From: Fulvia fulva
Taxonomy: Eukaryota; Ascomycota; Dothideomycetes; Mycosphaerellales; Mycosphaerellaceae
Reading direction: 5' to 3'
Length of the DNA: 64,000 nt
Assembly (NCBI RefSeq): GCF_020509005.1
Contig: NC_063017.1
Coordinates: 4,997,773-5,061,772 of the forward strand
Positions 45,029-58,308 of the stretch are shown here, one piece after another. Under the pieces are notes generated by a model. The model searched no databases. It had not been told where the DNA came from and saw only the letters and a program-made list of their open reading frames with translations. A program made the translations under genes and the position numbers. The stretch's first letter is position 1; the number at the start of each line of letters is the position of its first letter.

Positions 45029-46199
45029 GTGGGACTTCTGGCGAGGAGTAAGTCCCACTTTCAGGAGTGCATCTATGGCAAAACATCCATTTGCCTACCG
45101 AGCATCTTGATCAATCATCGACTACATCGCTAGTCCAATCCACGAAAATCACATAGCTGCCACATCACCCAACACAGGGTCGCCTTTCTGGTACATGCCT
45201 GCCGCCTGTAATGTGAATTGTGCAGATGCCTATTAGAGTACTGCCTGATGTCGAAACTTGGATGACCAGGCGACTCTACTGTATGTTCACGGACCACAAT
45301 CACGTTGCAAGCCAGCATGAGAGAAGAGACGGCATCTCTTCGCGATATTTGGATTCTATCAATGCGACAGAGAGCCTGTAGTGAATCACATGAGACAAGC
45401 GCTACGCGAAGCGCTTTATGCAGTTTTTTGAGAAGATTGAGGCGGTCGCATCGTCACAGACTCTAACGATAACCAGCGGCTGTCTTTCTGGATTTGCGGG
45501 CTGCTTCCGTCCTAGATATTTGCGAAGATCTCCCGGTGTTCTTCTTCGCTATCCTTCTGCTACCACGGCAATGTCTCCCTCAAGGCAGTCTTGCTTCTAG
45601 CCGCTCTTCATGGCTGCAGCATCTCGTGGGTGTCCTGTATCTTGTGTTTACCGAGCTGTTCAACCGAGATCGATCGATCGAGTCGTGGTTGAGGAAAGTG
45701 ACGCTCAGAACCTCAAAGTTCTCGAAGTGCAGGAACTCGACAGAGACTTTGATGCTTGCCTGCTGCAGTTGCGAGGCGGTTCACGTTGATAACCAACAGA
45801 TCTGGTTCCTGCGCTGATGTACATAGCACGCTTTGAACGAATGGTTGGTGACCTCACACTGTTGAGGCCACACGGCAAGCTCAGGCTCTCTGTTTTGCGA
45901 CCGTTATGAGAAGAGCATAAGGTTCCGAATGGTGGTAGGAGAGGAAAGTAAGAAATTCCGGCGTGAGAATATCCCACTAGTGGGACTTCTGGCACTTCGC
46001 AGTTAAACTGTTAGAATGTCTAAGGGACCCTCCCCTAGCAGTATCGATGCAAGCGAGGTGGCTCTAATGTACAGGAAAACACTGGTACATACAGTCTAAC
46101 ATCGAATGGCATAGTAGAGCATACGATGAGCCGTGAGAATTGCGCTGTCATGCACAGCGGGGCCCACTAGTGGGACCTTGCCAGTGCAGAGAGTCCCAC
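45029..46199. promoter_or_regulatory. Cluster of GTGGGAC / GTCCCAC motifs
   Basis: Five copies in 1.2 kb: 45029, 45052 (inverted), 45980, 46170 and 46193 (inverted). The first two form an inverted repeat with 9-bp arms (GTGGGACTT...AAGTCCCAC, 45029-45058). Those at 45980 and 46170 overlap the palindrome CCCACTAGTGGG (45973-45984, 46163-46174). A 14-mer GTGGGACTTCTGGC is shared by 45029 and 45980. The cluster lies 5' of the minus-strand frame starting at 44807. A role as binding sites is inference. Confidence 0.4.
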
Positions 46200-49100
46200 C
46201 TCTGCGCACATAGCACTTTGCACTTAGCTCTGAATTTTTCTCTACCCCTCCTGTCACTACTTCACCATCCTACGCCATGTAGCAGTCATTAATACGGCAT
46301 CCTCTCGGAGACGAACATTGCCCTTAGCTATCGGCGCAGTCCTTCGCAACCTTAGAAGTGCTCCTGCTTTAGCTCCAGCTTTACCGAGATAGACGTCCAC
46401 GGCGTGTCTGGATCTATTACATACATATGCGTCCATCATCGCGAGACAAATCGTACCGAGGTCTGAGCGAACCAGATCAAGGCATACGACATTATATCCC
46501 GCAGAATGAGATGCCTTGCACTTCTAATGCTGATCCCTGTCGTCCAGTAGCGTCCTGTCAATGCTGGACTCGGAACGTCATCTGTCGGGCTTTCCCTCAT
46601 CTTCACTATCGGCACACCGGTCGGGTCATCACCATGACATCCTGCCCAGAGGTTTACTTATTCAATCTTCACTATCATAGCAATCCAGCTTGGCCACCCG
46701 GTCTCAACTTCACTAACACTCTCCTACACTATCTAATACTCTAGCGCAATCGTACGTCACTAGAGCCTCGATCAAACCTACGTACAGCGCCATCGGAACT
46801 TCACCCCCGGCTCGTTATAGAAGGATTGAAAGAGATGTTTGACAGCGCCATCGCTACAATGTGCATGTGATCAGCACCCTACCACTGCTACCGCCGCGAG
46901 AATGTGGCGGCAGTACAGGAGGTAGGCGAGGATGGCTCGAATGCACGCTATACGCCGCGTGCGAATGGAGATGCTAACCGCTCGAATAGTGTGCTTTCAG
47001 AGCGCGTGGAGAACAAGATAGAACCTAGAAGGAGGTATCGCGATTTTGATACGGCGCTAGAGCACAGTCGAGGCATGCTAGCAAAGGAGCCAATCGCTAG
47101 TTCTTGCCTTTGAATGTCGACACGGTAATTCTGATGAGCAGAACATCGATCGCTCAATGAAGGCTGACTATGTCGGTAGTAAGCACAGCTATAAAAAGTC
47201 GAGCGGAGACCATATGTGCCTCCGGACATTGCGGCCTAGGAAGAGCGTGCCTGTCGAAACGTTTCTCCATTGGCTTCTAAGTCTCTACGCACGATTCAGG
47301 CGGCCTTATAAGGCGTCTATGCAAGGACTTGTGGCTGACTTTGGGCCACAGGATCTAGAAACGAATGGCGGATCAAACGAGTGTATTACTCCAGTACGAA
47401 ACTATGCATCTTAGCACAAAGGCTTCTTATAGTATAGCGACACCTCAAGACAGTCGAAAACGTCACTGAGCTCAGACAGAGGAGACACCTTTGTGGACGG
47501 TGGTGCTCGAACTATGTTTGTGCTCCTTGTGATCCCGAGGTTTCAGTGTCTTTACGTCAAAGATTTGGCGTGACTGTTCTGGCTCTGATTTGGTCTTCCG
47601 CGGTACAGCAGATGTTCAGGATCCAGGGAGTTGACCTTCATGTCACTATGACAGCTATAACAGGTCGGATCGCTGCTGGGAGGTTCTAACACACGCTAGT
47701 GAAATTCGTGCGTAGGACGCCACTACACCGGCCGACACTCAGTCCCGCGCCGATCGCCTTGCGATGGTTTTCATTAACGGATACGTCTTCAAGGCAGTCC
47801 AGAGCTTTGCAACAGTACTAGGGCACAAAAGCTTCGTCCAGACATACTTTGGTGCGCTGCCAATCTGGCAATAGTGCTACGAAGTCGACCGGACAGCATT
47901 CTGCTTATAACGAGGTACATGCGCTATATCCTAATGCTTATTATAGCACTGCGAAGTACGTGACACACATGGCAACAGGAACCATTTCCAACCCGGACTG
48001 AATGCACAAAGATGTTAATGAGGCGGCGAGATTGGCACGTAGCAGAAACATTGCCCCTGATTCTTGTCAAACTCTATAGACTATGCCAAGCGTGCGCCTG
48101 ACTTGTAGGTACTGAAGACGACGACTGTCTTCATAAGTACCAGAGTTGGGAGTAGAGCGTCCGGCTGACGTGGTGAAGGAGCTCGTTGCCAAGACTATGA
48201 GACAGTTGGCCACATCACCCTCACGTGCTCACTCCTGAGGTGGTGATAAGGGCGAGGACGTCAGTATTGGCGAGTGTGTGGACAGCACTCCAGCCATGGC
48301 CTCTAACGATGTCGACTAGGAGCAAAAGCGGACATTGGCGGTCTCTTCGAAGATCACCGTATTACAGAACACAATGTGCAGATCTGCTTTAAATGGGCAA
48401 GAGCGACAGCCTTCCAGCCAAGGGGATTTCAAAGTGAAGTCGAAAGGCGCTCCACGTCCAAGAACTCGTCTAAGAAAAGGCCGCTACGTCATTCAAGGTC
48501 GAATCCGGATTTCGAGCAGTACCTAAACATCTACGAGCTGCCTGCTCTATGATTGACCTAGCTCCGTTGGCTTCGAGTGCCTGAGCCCGACCCCTGCCTG
48601 CCTAGGGTATCCGCACCTTTCACCACGATGACCGACATAGAGACAGAAAGCAAATCCAAAGCTACCCTCAGGCTTCGGGCGATCCTCGTCTCTGGCTCAC
48701 TAGGAACTTATCACTCTTTAGTAGAGTGTCTCACCTGTGTTCGCGTGTTTCTTGAAGCTATGTTCAAGTCCTTTCACTCTCATTCCGACGTCCGAACTTC
48801 GTCAAGAACACCTAGAACAGCTCCGAAGCAAAGCCGTTCAGACAGCACAGGTGTAAACCCAAGTCAGGTATCAGCCGTGTTGCTCCTACGGTCGTACAGA
48901 GGTCTGGTGTCACTCACTACGACTCCTCCTGCCTTGAATGGACACTGACACTTCCGTGAATCGATGCCCCGTCCATTGACCAGCCGCGAGCAGTCGCTCC
49001 GGGAGCTAACAATGTTATTAAGTGTCTTGCGATTGCACGAAAGACGTTGTAACAATGCGTCCGACAGAGCACTCTCTTGACGATGACACGCTTCCTTACA

Positions 49101-52100
49101 GCATCTCTCGACGCTAGTATGTCGATAGCGAGACTCCGACCTGGGTACGTCGTGCCGTTCGTGGCACTGCTGCTACTATACTAACAGGCTTTGCAGGATC
49201 CACTAGATAGTCTACTTTGGTAGAGGTACTGTTCACATGATTCCAAGACAAGGACCTGATCCGCATTCCTATAAGCAGCATCGATGACGCACCGGGCTTC
49301 CTTAACATTGAAACATGAGGACACCTATTCCTTGAGGAAGACCACATCGGAATTGTCCTCTGACTTCCCGCCATGGTATACCTACCTTGCGGCCAGGAGG
49401 GCCAGAAGACTACTCGACGTGCCCGGTTGTATCTAACAGGTACGGGACATACGGTAAGGGATCTATCTACTCGGACCCGGTTGACTCTACGGCCGTACTG
49501 CTTTATAGATGAGACGAAAGTGAGTATGTACCGAGCAAGTAGTGCAATGAAGTCTGATCAGGGGAAGACTATCTCCGATCGAGGGACCTGGCCGTCGAAG
49601 AGGATGTTAACGATAAGACGAAGACAGCGTAATCGAGTCGATATGTAGGAGGAACTATCAGACTGCGGCTACTGGACCGTGACATGCAATTGGGTCGCCA
49701 GATCGAGGATCCAAAATTGACCGCGCCATAGTCCTCCAAGTGCAGGCCAACCACCACAGGCTTGCCTCATAGTTCATCGGGGCCACAATCGCAGCGTTAC
49801 CTAGCGACTCTTACGGTGACGAGAGCGATAATCATGTCAGCCGTATGGTCCGACAAATGTGATGATGTCCTGCACGACTACTAGGACTCCGTTACGCATT
49901 AGCAGAATTCAGAAGGACGAAAGACAATGGCCATCAACATATAATTCTTATTGCCGAAGCCTTCACCTGTACACTTCATAGGGCACTCTTGACGACCGTG
50001 CCCGGATTCTTCAAGAGGGTCATGGGCATAGGTAGACAGACTGCGAAGAGACATCCTAGCGAGGAATTCTCAAAGGCTTCCAGAGACGTACTTCGGCCAT
50101 AATGGTCCTTACAGTGATCCATTCTCGGCATATCGCCCCACCACGACCTACAGCCAGCGACTGAGCGATATTGCAAGTCGTATACCGTCCTCGCTTTTTC
50201 CAACGTTCTTGCTAACTAGCAGCTAAAGGTCGACGGCAAATCGTCGCTGCTCACGCGGCACTTTGAAGCGTTAGAGGTCATATTGAACCTATTTGAGAGA
50301 GAGGCACCTGGGCCTGAAGCATAATATGACATCCGTGCAAAGTATTCCTGGTGATGTGTAAGGACCGCTATACAGAGCTTAGTAATGTAACCGACCTTCT
50401 TCTCCACCACAATACTCACAGCACCTTGCTTATAGACATCTGAGCGAGTCAAGTTTCCAAGCCACATCTACGGATCACAACATACGTCCGCCCCAATCTG
50501 GCTTCCCAAAACAACAGCGACTACCGTAATGCGCGAGACAACAGAACTGATAGCGATAGTGAGGGTGACGAGGTCAATGATATCGTGACGACCAAACCAT
50601 GCTAAGCGGCAGTAAGTAGCGTTCTTCGTAGTCATAGACGCATATTACGATACAAATGCCTCCCGCATTCACGATCCCAGATAAGGCCAGAACCTAATTG
50701 CTATACGGCGATAGTGTTGTGATCAACAACCATCCTACTACCAGCCACTGACACTAGTCTCTGGAGAACCATCTCACGTGAATGCCAGATCCAGACCCCC
50801 GATCCTTGTCTGCTATCGGACACGGTCTGTCTGCGGTTATGCACGTCTCGCACAACAGAAGCCTGCCAACTGCCAAAATCGACGAGTCTCTGGAGGCCAA
50901 TGAATCCTTCGTACAGACGACAAGCAAGAACGTCGATCGAAGCCTTTCGCTACAAACCGGACACTCAATAGCGAGGCGCAAGCATTCTCGTTCCAGCTTT
51001 ACTCTGCCGCAAACGATGATTCATCCACGACTCGAGAAACTCACTGGCGGATGTCTATGGCTGAGAGCACGCGCTGTCGGGAAGAGTCTCCGAGGACCTA
51101 CGGCGAGGGTATGAGATGTCACTAGCTACTCGGCGCGAAGATCGCAAATACGATGCCGCCTGTCACATCAATTCGGCACAAAATGTTTGCCGGGAGCATG
51201 TGAGATACATATGGCGAACCAACCTCGGACATCATCTACAAGTAAAGAACCAGAGCGTCTGGGAGCTGCGGCTAAGCTAGGGGTTCATGAGGAAAGAATC
51301 ACTACAGTGCCTATCGTCTTAGGCATAGCATCACGGTTTGTGATATCGGTCCTGGTCGAAGTGATGGGCCTTCCCGTACTTCTTTATAGGGAAGCAAGTT
51401 CTGGCTTGTGGTATCCTATAGCAGAGTATAAACGTATTAGGCGGATATTCTGTACTAGTGGGGAGTAGATCTTACGCTTTGTCGAGCTGGGACGTTGAAG
51501 GTGAGCGTGTTTTTTACCTTCGTTGCTAAGAGCAGCGCGATAGAACAGTAAGACTAGATACTTGATCATTATTGCCAAGACCCGATGCCACCACATCCCT
51601 CGGCGTGAGTGACCGTTCAGCGGTCTTCTAAGTATGCATACCACAATCAATGAAAGAGACCGATTTCAGAGTCTTTGACAAGGCCTTGTCACTCCTTCCT
51701 CCGGCACGCTGTTACCAGCTGGGTTGGAAGTACTTCGCATGCATACGCCGAATCGCCTGGGCCATGAAGTAGTTGACGGCAGAGATTGGGTAGATGACGA
51801 CCGGTCGTCAGATTTGTACCATGGCTTCTGCGAATTTTCTTATGGGCTTGAGAGTTTGGCGGGAGTCGAGATTAAGCGATTTGAGGGCAAGAAGGGGCAA
51901 GTGGCAACGCGCAAGACCTACACGGTCTCGCACGTATCTACAACACAGAAGCTCTGCCTGCTCCTCTATTAGAGTCCAAAAGACTCTGAGCTCTTGAAGC
52001 ATATGCGCCATACTTTGGCAGCGATCTCTGCTAGCTTTGCCGTACCTCTCGGAGTCTTCTGTAGGTAGCCGCGCTGCATCGTCGCAAGTTGCTTGGCTGG

Positions 52101-55100
52101 TGCTGACGTGTTGGCTATCATGGCCATTCTCTGCGGATTGATGCCTTCCATTTTGATGCTCGCGCCAGCACTGGGCACAATGCCAATCAGTCTGCTATTA
52201 ATGTACGATGCAGAGTCAAGCCCAGAAACTTGATCAGTCGTAGTAGGGGAGCAGCTAGCGTGGTGTTTGGAGAAGTGCTTGAACGTGGTGCTGTGCATAA
52301 CCTGCCAACACTTCGGTGAGGCAAAAGCTAGACGTCTTTGCCCGGAAATCCGGCTGTCGTAGATATCGGCCGTGCTGTAATTAGTGTCGGCGCGGATCAC
52401 TATGTTGAGGATAACATGGACAGCCATGGATGAGATTGATGAGGCGTGCTCGATCTGTAGGAATGATTTCATCTACGTAACGGTGGTCTTGACGACCGTG
52501 ATTGAGATCCTCCAACATTGAGAGCCACGGACGACGTCAAAAGTATGTGTAATGATCGATGTGGCACTGCTAACACCCACAATTGATTTGTTGGTATAAA
52601 GCTCCGGTCTTCTGTCAATATCTCTTCTAGCTTCGAGCACCGATGTATACTGTGAATGCGAGTAAGTAAGGAAGGACACGTGGGAACTTCGATGTCGCAG
52701 CGTACTTCTCTGCTTCTAGTTGCGACTTGTCTTCGTTGCTACCGGTGCTATCACTCTTATAGGACTTTTACGGTTGCCGCCATCGCTCGACAGGCCGGCT
52801 TCACACACTTCAAGGAATGTGACTCGATCTGTAATGGACTTAACAGTGAAGGCCCATGTGCTCGGAAGTGGCTGAGGCATTGATATATATGTAGTTTGCC
52901 TAACATCGGAACCGGATCACGATATGCACGTTCGGTGTGTGAGCATGCTGTCTGTCGCGTCTCTTTCCTGGCGGTACGCGTGGAGTCGTCCATTTTCAGC
53001 TCAAGTTCCGCCTTGTTGGCTAGGGGTGTCGGGGTACTCGAAGTCGTCAGCCTTCGAAGTATCAAGCCAGCTGAAATTGCAGGCCATTATAGTGCTCGAA
53101 GAACATCGCCCACTTCATAGCTATGCAGTCAGCGTTCTAAGCTTCGATGTAAGCGTGTATCTCATCGCTCTCACCTTTGACTTCGCATTAGAATGTACGA
53201 ATGTACTAGTTGTTCGCATCACTGGTCCGCGAGCGTGTAGCATCGTACTTGCTCACTAGAAAGCATTCTCGATCCAAATTCCTTGCTGCTACGAGATAGG
53301 ACCCGGGGATGCACATGCTTACGCAATCCGCACGACACTTGGGCCAGTGCAAGGCGGAGGGGACTTTCGTCGGTTCCCTAGACTCCGTAGCCCTGCTGCC
53401 AGGTCCAAGAATGCTAGGAAAGTATGAAATGGTGCAACTTCCTAAGATCTCGGGAGCTCGCCGGCCAGCAGATCCTATGGATGGTTGATCACTTACTGCA
53501 CCGGTCCTTTGGTCTATAGATCGACTCGAGAAGTAGTGTCCCGACGTCTTTTTGTGTGACATACCTCAGCGATTTTGAAGTCCGGAAAGGTACGCGATGA
53601 GACCGAAGAAGATGTCCGATAAGAACGTGCAAGACGTAGTGAAGAGTCGAGCGCTTCCTTTAGTAGATCTAGAAGGGCGTGATGTAGCCACTCAAGGAGA
53701 CCACTGAGATGCCAGTTATCTTCCGGAATGGCCCTTCAGAAACTCGAAGACCGGGCCCGCACTATGTATGGCACGATCCCAGCTTGACGTCGGAGCACCC
53801 GCGATCTCGTCGAAGCTTCGAGCAACCACGATCTCGGTCATCATCGATATTGAGACTGGTAATAGCTTTGCTTATTGCTGGAATCGCCGCATTAATAGAT
53901 GCTTCAAAACGTGGAAAAGGCCACAGAGCCCAGCTTCTCGACTATCAGGACTCCTTCCAGTTCCCACAGAGAATCAACACACGTTAAGGTGATCATTTCG
54001 CGCTGGGCAACGCCGACAGCCGTAACCAGGATGACTTTGGGCACTGTGCCGCAATGTTCTCCAACTAGTCATAACAGCCGCTACGAGGTACTGACCAGCG
54101 ACAAATCCACCAGCAGCACGCTATAGATGACCAAGACATTCCTCGGCCTAAAGGAACTGCACACAGGCGTAGCTCAGATCATTGCCGACATTAATTACCG
54201 AGGCATTGCGAGACATACAGGCCGTCGGGCGACGGTAATGATGATCTTAGGGAGGTAGGGCTCTCTAGACCACCGTCTGCTGTTCTTGACAGGCGGTCGC
54301 GATGTTACGTAGGTGTTGTTCGAAGTATTCGAGAAACGGTCGTTCGAGGCAGACGCTATGGCTGTGGTGTTGGTTGGAGCGGAGTCTTTGACGAGTTGCG
54401 ACGGTGGCAGGGTGGAAGAAGGGGTTAGTCTTTGTTATAGGTTGTCAGATCCACTGTCGAGACTCGATGGCTTTGCAGGTCGATGAAACCATACCTTGCT
54501 GGACTGCTATGAGGTACCAAATTGCTAATTGTGAGTCTAGGAAAGGTATCGCTGATCTTGCAATGTCATGACAGATCCGTCTTTGACGGTGCTGACCCAA
54601 CCTTAAGTAGGAGTAAAGCCGACCGGTTGTTGCTCTCGAGCTCTGCTAGGATGACTTTGATCCTCTGAAAGCTCGGTGGAAGAAGCCGTACACATAGCAT
54701 AACCGGTAACTGTAAGTAATATAGGTGTTGGCTGAAGTCGTCCTCTAGTAGGCTCACGTTGATGTCGAATGTCATCGTGTGCCTTCTCTTCGCCGAGGAC
54801 GGTCATCAATAATGTGCGATCTTGGCCAAATCGACGGGTACAGGATATGGCTTCCAACTGGATCGATCTCGCGTTCCCGTAGGACAGAAGCTTCTCGTCC
54901 TTCGAGTGTCACACTCCTAGCCCCCCTAAGTATGTTGAGAGGGATGCCAACCATATTGCGGACGTTGAAGATGTTGCTGGCCTGTATCGCTGCATAGAGC
55001 CTCTAGCACATCGCCGATGAAGCTGCGCGTGGAAATCTTGCTGTTAACCTAGAATCTTGGCAACACCTTTGATGCTAAGCTGAGCTCAGCAGACAGGTGT

Positions 55101-55847
55101 ATGGCGAAATTCTTCAGGAGATACCGCCCGCGCCTTGGCTCTAGCATGAGACGTTCGTCGCTGGGCTGCTTCCTGCGCCTCTTAAGCATCCTTACGGTTC
55201 CGTAGGCGTCTGACGCCTAGGGAATCGGATATCTGGCCGGCTGACCTGCGCCAGAAACTCTACCAGGCCGTCAGTCTCTATCAAGATGGCGTTAGCCAAA
55301 ACAGCACGGCGGCGTCGAAGGAGATGACGATGTCGTAGCAGGACGACGCTGGACAATGCTGTAGCTATACCTACACATTGCCATAGTGACTAGGGCTATG
55401 CTATACTACATGCCATTGAAGTCAGGAGCCACGTGTACACAAGTAAGTCGTTGATGAGGTGAAGATGGTGGAAAGAGAGTTGTGTTGATGTTGTTATGAT
55501 AGGGCTTATGCAGCCTAAATTCAAGCAGCCAATAGGTTCTAACATCGACATCAACATCCCGTCATGTCATCAATTTCATCGACTCTTATTCTTCCTCCCA
55601 CCGCTCTGTATCACGTTTACCCACGTGCGCCTGTGATGGAGGTAGATAAAGACGATGAAGGTATCGGCGAGGGCAGAGTCAGCTAGCTGCCAGCTACCGG
55701 CCGCCGACTTGCAGTGCAATCCTCTAGCGACCCAAGGTAGAAATATATAGACTGTTTCTCTTCATGACAATCTTCGTTCTTTCTTTCTACCCTTCAAAAG
55801 ATCCACGGACTACAACATTCCCATTAACCACCTACCGCCACTAGGAC
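46200..55847. other. Gene-poor, transposon-free interval of ordinary composition
   Basis: The interval from 44808 to 55847 has no long reading frame, transposon domain, LTR or RIP bias that I can see. The longest frame (51969-52472, minus, 167 codons from ATG) has no signal peptide, domain motif or supporting intron, and an ORF of this size is expected by chance. No tRNA or rRNA was recognised. It may be long-decayed subtelomeric genes or may contain multi-exon or noncoding genes that cannot be seen by eye. A TATATA at about 55742-55748, roughly 100 nt before the next ATG, may be that gene's promoter. Confidence 0.45.
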
Positions 55848-58245
55848 ATGGCGCCACGAACACGCTCCGCGACCAAGGCCAAGAAGGCGACCAGAAAGGT
55901 AAGGTGACATTCCTCCAAGCACCCACACTCATACTGACCTCTACCTTCGCAGTCCCGCGCGCCCACCTACTACGGGTCCGATGGAGAATCTGAACTGGAG
56001 CTCTATAGTGATGATGAAATTGCCGACGACGAGGACGAAGAGGATGATGCCGACTACGTCGACCTCTTTGCCGGTCGTACCAAAGCGGAAATCATCTCTA
56101 GCAAGAACTTCAACTAGAAGGAACACAAGACGGCCATCCTGACTCATGCTTTGCAATGGTATGTTCATCTCCATCGTTCGTAGTCTTGCGACCTTCCTTT
56201 GCTAACTTCATCTCAGCGACTACTCTGCCCGAAATCTGCCAACTATCAAAGATGTCATCGCTCTGATCCACCTCACCGGCCTCCCCTTGTTCGCAGGCAG
56301 ACACGTCGCGGGCATCTGTGTCGGCAAACTCATCGACACAATCTACAACACCATCTCTCCTTCAGCCCTTCCCGGACTTCTCCGCAACACGGACGCTGGT
56401 GTCGAGGTCTCCAATGCTCTGTACAAGGCCTCCAAGAAACCCGGCTTCTCCTCCAACCAGATCGGCTCTTCCGCTCTGTTCATATCTCACGCCGAGACAC
56501 ACCTCTTCCGTCTCCAACCCGCCAAGCCATCGATCTCGAAAGATTTCCTGAAGAAGAAGGTCATGAAGAAGCTCATCCTCAGCAAGGCCCTTACTGATGA
56601 GAATGTTGTGGAGCACTGCTCTCAACTCCAGGCTAATGAGGAAGAGCGACGGGCCGCGGAGGAGCAGGCTCAGACCGAGATGGAAGCTCGAGTTGAGAAG
56701 CGAGCGCGCGAAGAGATGCGAGTCCGTGCGAAGAGGGAGAGGCTGGCGAGAGCTGAGAAGCAGGCCATGGAGGCGAAGCTGGCTAGAGAGGAGAAGAGAG
56801 CCATGGAAGCAAAGCTTGCCCGAGATGAGAAGCGAGCCATGGAAGCAAAGCTGGCCAAACTCGAGAAGCTGGCCAGAGACGCAAAGATCGCCAAAGCTTC
56901 GAAGTCACGCCAGCCCAAAGAGCAACTCCGTCAACACCGTAACTCCACTGATCGCACCAACAACGACGTCTCCGACCAGAACGATGCTCCCAAGCCCGCC
57001 AGCCCCCTTGTCGAGCTTGTTCGCCGCCTACCCAAGGACCAGCGAGCGGGGGTGCGGATGATGGCCAAGGAGATGCAAGATGTCTGTGTGGATAATGACA
57101 TTATTGTCAAGTCGGTCAGCAGAAAGGTTAACAACCTCTTGTCGAAGGACTCCGATGAAGATGACGACCTTGGAAAGCAGCTTGCAAATGGCATGGATGG
57201 TCTTGGTGCCAGCGATGGAAGCGAGCACTTGTCTGATGATGATGCTAGTCATCAGACTGATGTGAAGGAGGAGGATGCTAGGGACACTGACAATAGGGAC
57301 TCTGGCATTGAGGTCGACAACGACAATGCTGGTGATGGCAATGATCATAGCATTCTGGGAGAAGATTCCGAGGGCTCTGATCAAAGTGAGTGAGACGAGA
57401 CTGCTAGCGACTAGGAAGTCGCTCAGCAGAGTGAGACCGAGAGCCTTCTGGACAACAGCGACGACGGAGTCAGCAACTTAGACACAGACATCAACATCAC
57501 CAACCTCAACACAGCCGCCGAGGATTTCGACCTTTTTAGCGAGGCCGAACAAAGTGACTGCGAAGTCAAAACCCGCAAAGCCCTCCTCGAATCCAGCAAA
57601 GTCGACCTCGGCGCTCTCCTCCGCAAGGTCAAAGCTGAGGCCCACCGAACCTCCTCCAAGGGTAAGACTCCTTTACCACGGAAGGAGATGGATACCAGCT
57701 TCAGGGTAGACGGCACTTTCTCTGATATCAAGAAGGCCAAGAAGACTCCACCTGACGACACGACTTCTGCGCAGAAGAAGAAGATGAAGACTTCCCCTAC
57801 CGACGAAACTCCTTCGAAGTCGAAGACTAATAAGCATGCCGAGGCTTCAGCTCCGAAGCAGAACCAGAAGCAGAAGATCAGCATTTCTATCGCCAAGAAG
57901 ACCTCAACTACGAGCAAGGACGCATCACCAGCTTCAGCTTCCTCCACCACTAGCGGTAGTGCTCTCAAGAAGAATCTCATAGCAGCAACGCCTAAGAAGT
58001 CTTCTACCTTCTCCACCTCCACCTCCACCCTAACCAGCACCGCAAAGAAGACCTCTTCTTCTCCCCCCACCAGCACTAGCGCCAGCGCCAAGGCTCCTAC
58101 GCTGAACGAAATGAAGAAAGAGAAGAAGACTACTACGGTAAACAATAGATTGAAACCCTCTTCGACCAGAACTGCCTCTTCGACCAGAACTGCCGCGCAG
58201 AAGAACAAAGCTTCGGACCTTACCGCTGCTCTTCTTGGGTTGTGA
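55848..58245 (+). pseudogene. Unknown charged-helix protein, two introns, three in-frame stops
   Basis: Not recognised. Exons 55848-55898, 55953-56158 and 56217-58245; introns of 54 and 58 nt have GTAAGG/GTATGT donors and CAG acceptors and join in frame, 762 codons in total. Three stops interrupt: TAG at codon 72 (56115-56117, in KNFN-stop-KEHK), TGA at 478 (57391-57393) and TAG at 485 (57412-57414). Coding character continues after each. Order: basic Ala/Lys N-terminus (MAPRTRSATKAKKATRK), acidic stretch, a compact globular part (about 75-215), a long charged helix (about 227-320) with tandem EKRAMEAKLAR repeats, a disordered acidic region, and a Ser/Thr/Lys-rich tail. Two TAGs fit single CpA-to-TpA changes. 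GTGAGT at 57386 looks like a donor, but no acceptor at normal intron length keeps the frame. Likely a recent pseudogene. Confidence 0.65.
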
Positions 58246-58308
58246 GTTGTGAGTTGTAGGTTGTGGGCTGTGGGTTGTAGGCTGTGGGTTGTAGGTTGTG
58301 GATGGATG
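58246..58308 (+). repeat. GT-rich short tandem repeat after the stop codon
   Basis: GTTGTGAGTTGTGAG then variants of GGTTGTGGGCTGTGG, an irregular 7-8-bp repeat in the presumed 3' untranslated region, ending in GGATGGATGGATAG. Confidence 0.7.

Noticed and set aside
51969..52472. 167-codon minus-strand frame from ATG
   Set aside because: Longest frame in the gene-poor interval but with no domain, signal peptide or supporting context; an ORF of this length is expected by chance over 10 kb.
54160..54235. GTAGCTCAG sequence resembling a tRNA D-arm
   Set aside because: No matching acceptor, anticodon or T-arm (GGTTCGA) could be folded around it.
57386..57429. A short intron starting at GTGAGT to remove the TGA and TAG
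   Set aside because: Acceptors at 29, 41 or 44 nt change frame and meet a stop. The only frame-keeping one (33 nt, AAG) is too short for a fungal intron.
57423..58208. 261-aa hydrophobic, valine/phenylalanine-rich frame on the minus strand
   Set aside because: It is the antisense of the Lys/Glu/Ser-rich tail of the 55848-58245 gene; antisense of Lys and Glu codons gives Phe and Leu, which imitates a membrane protein.
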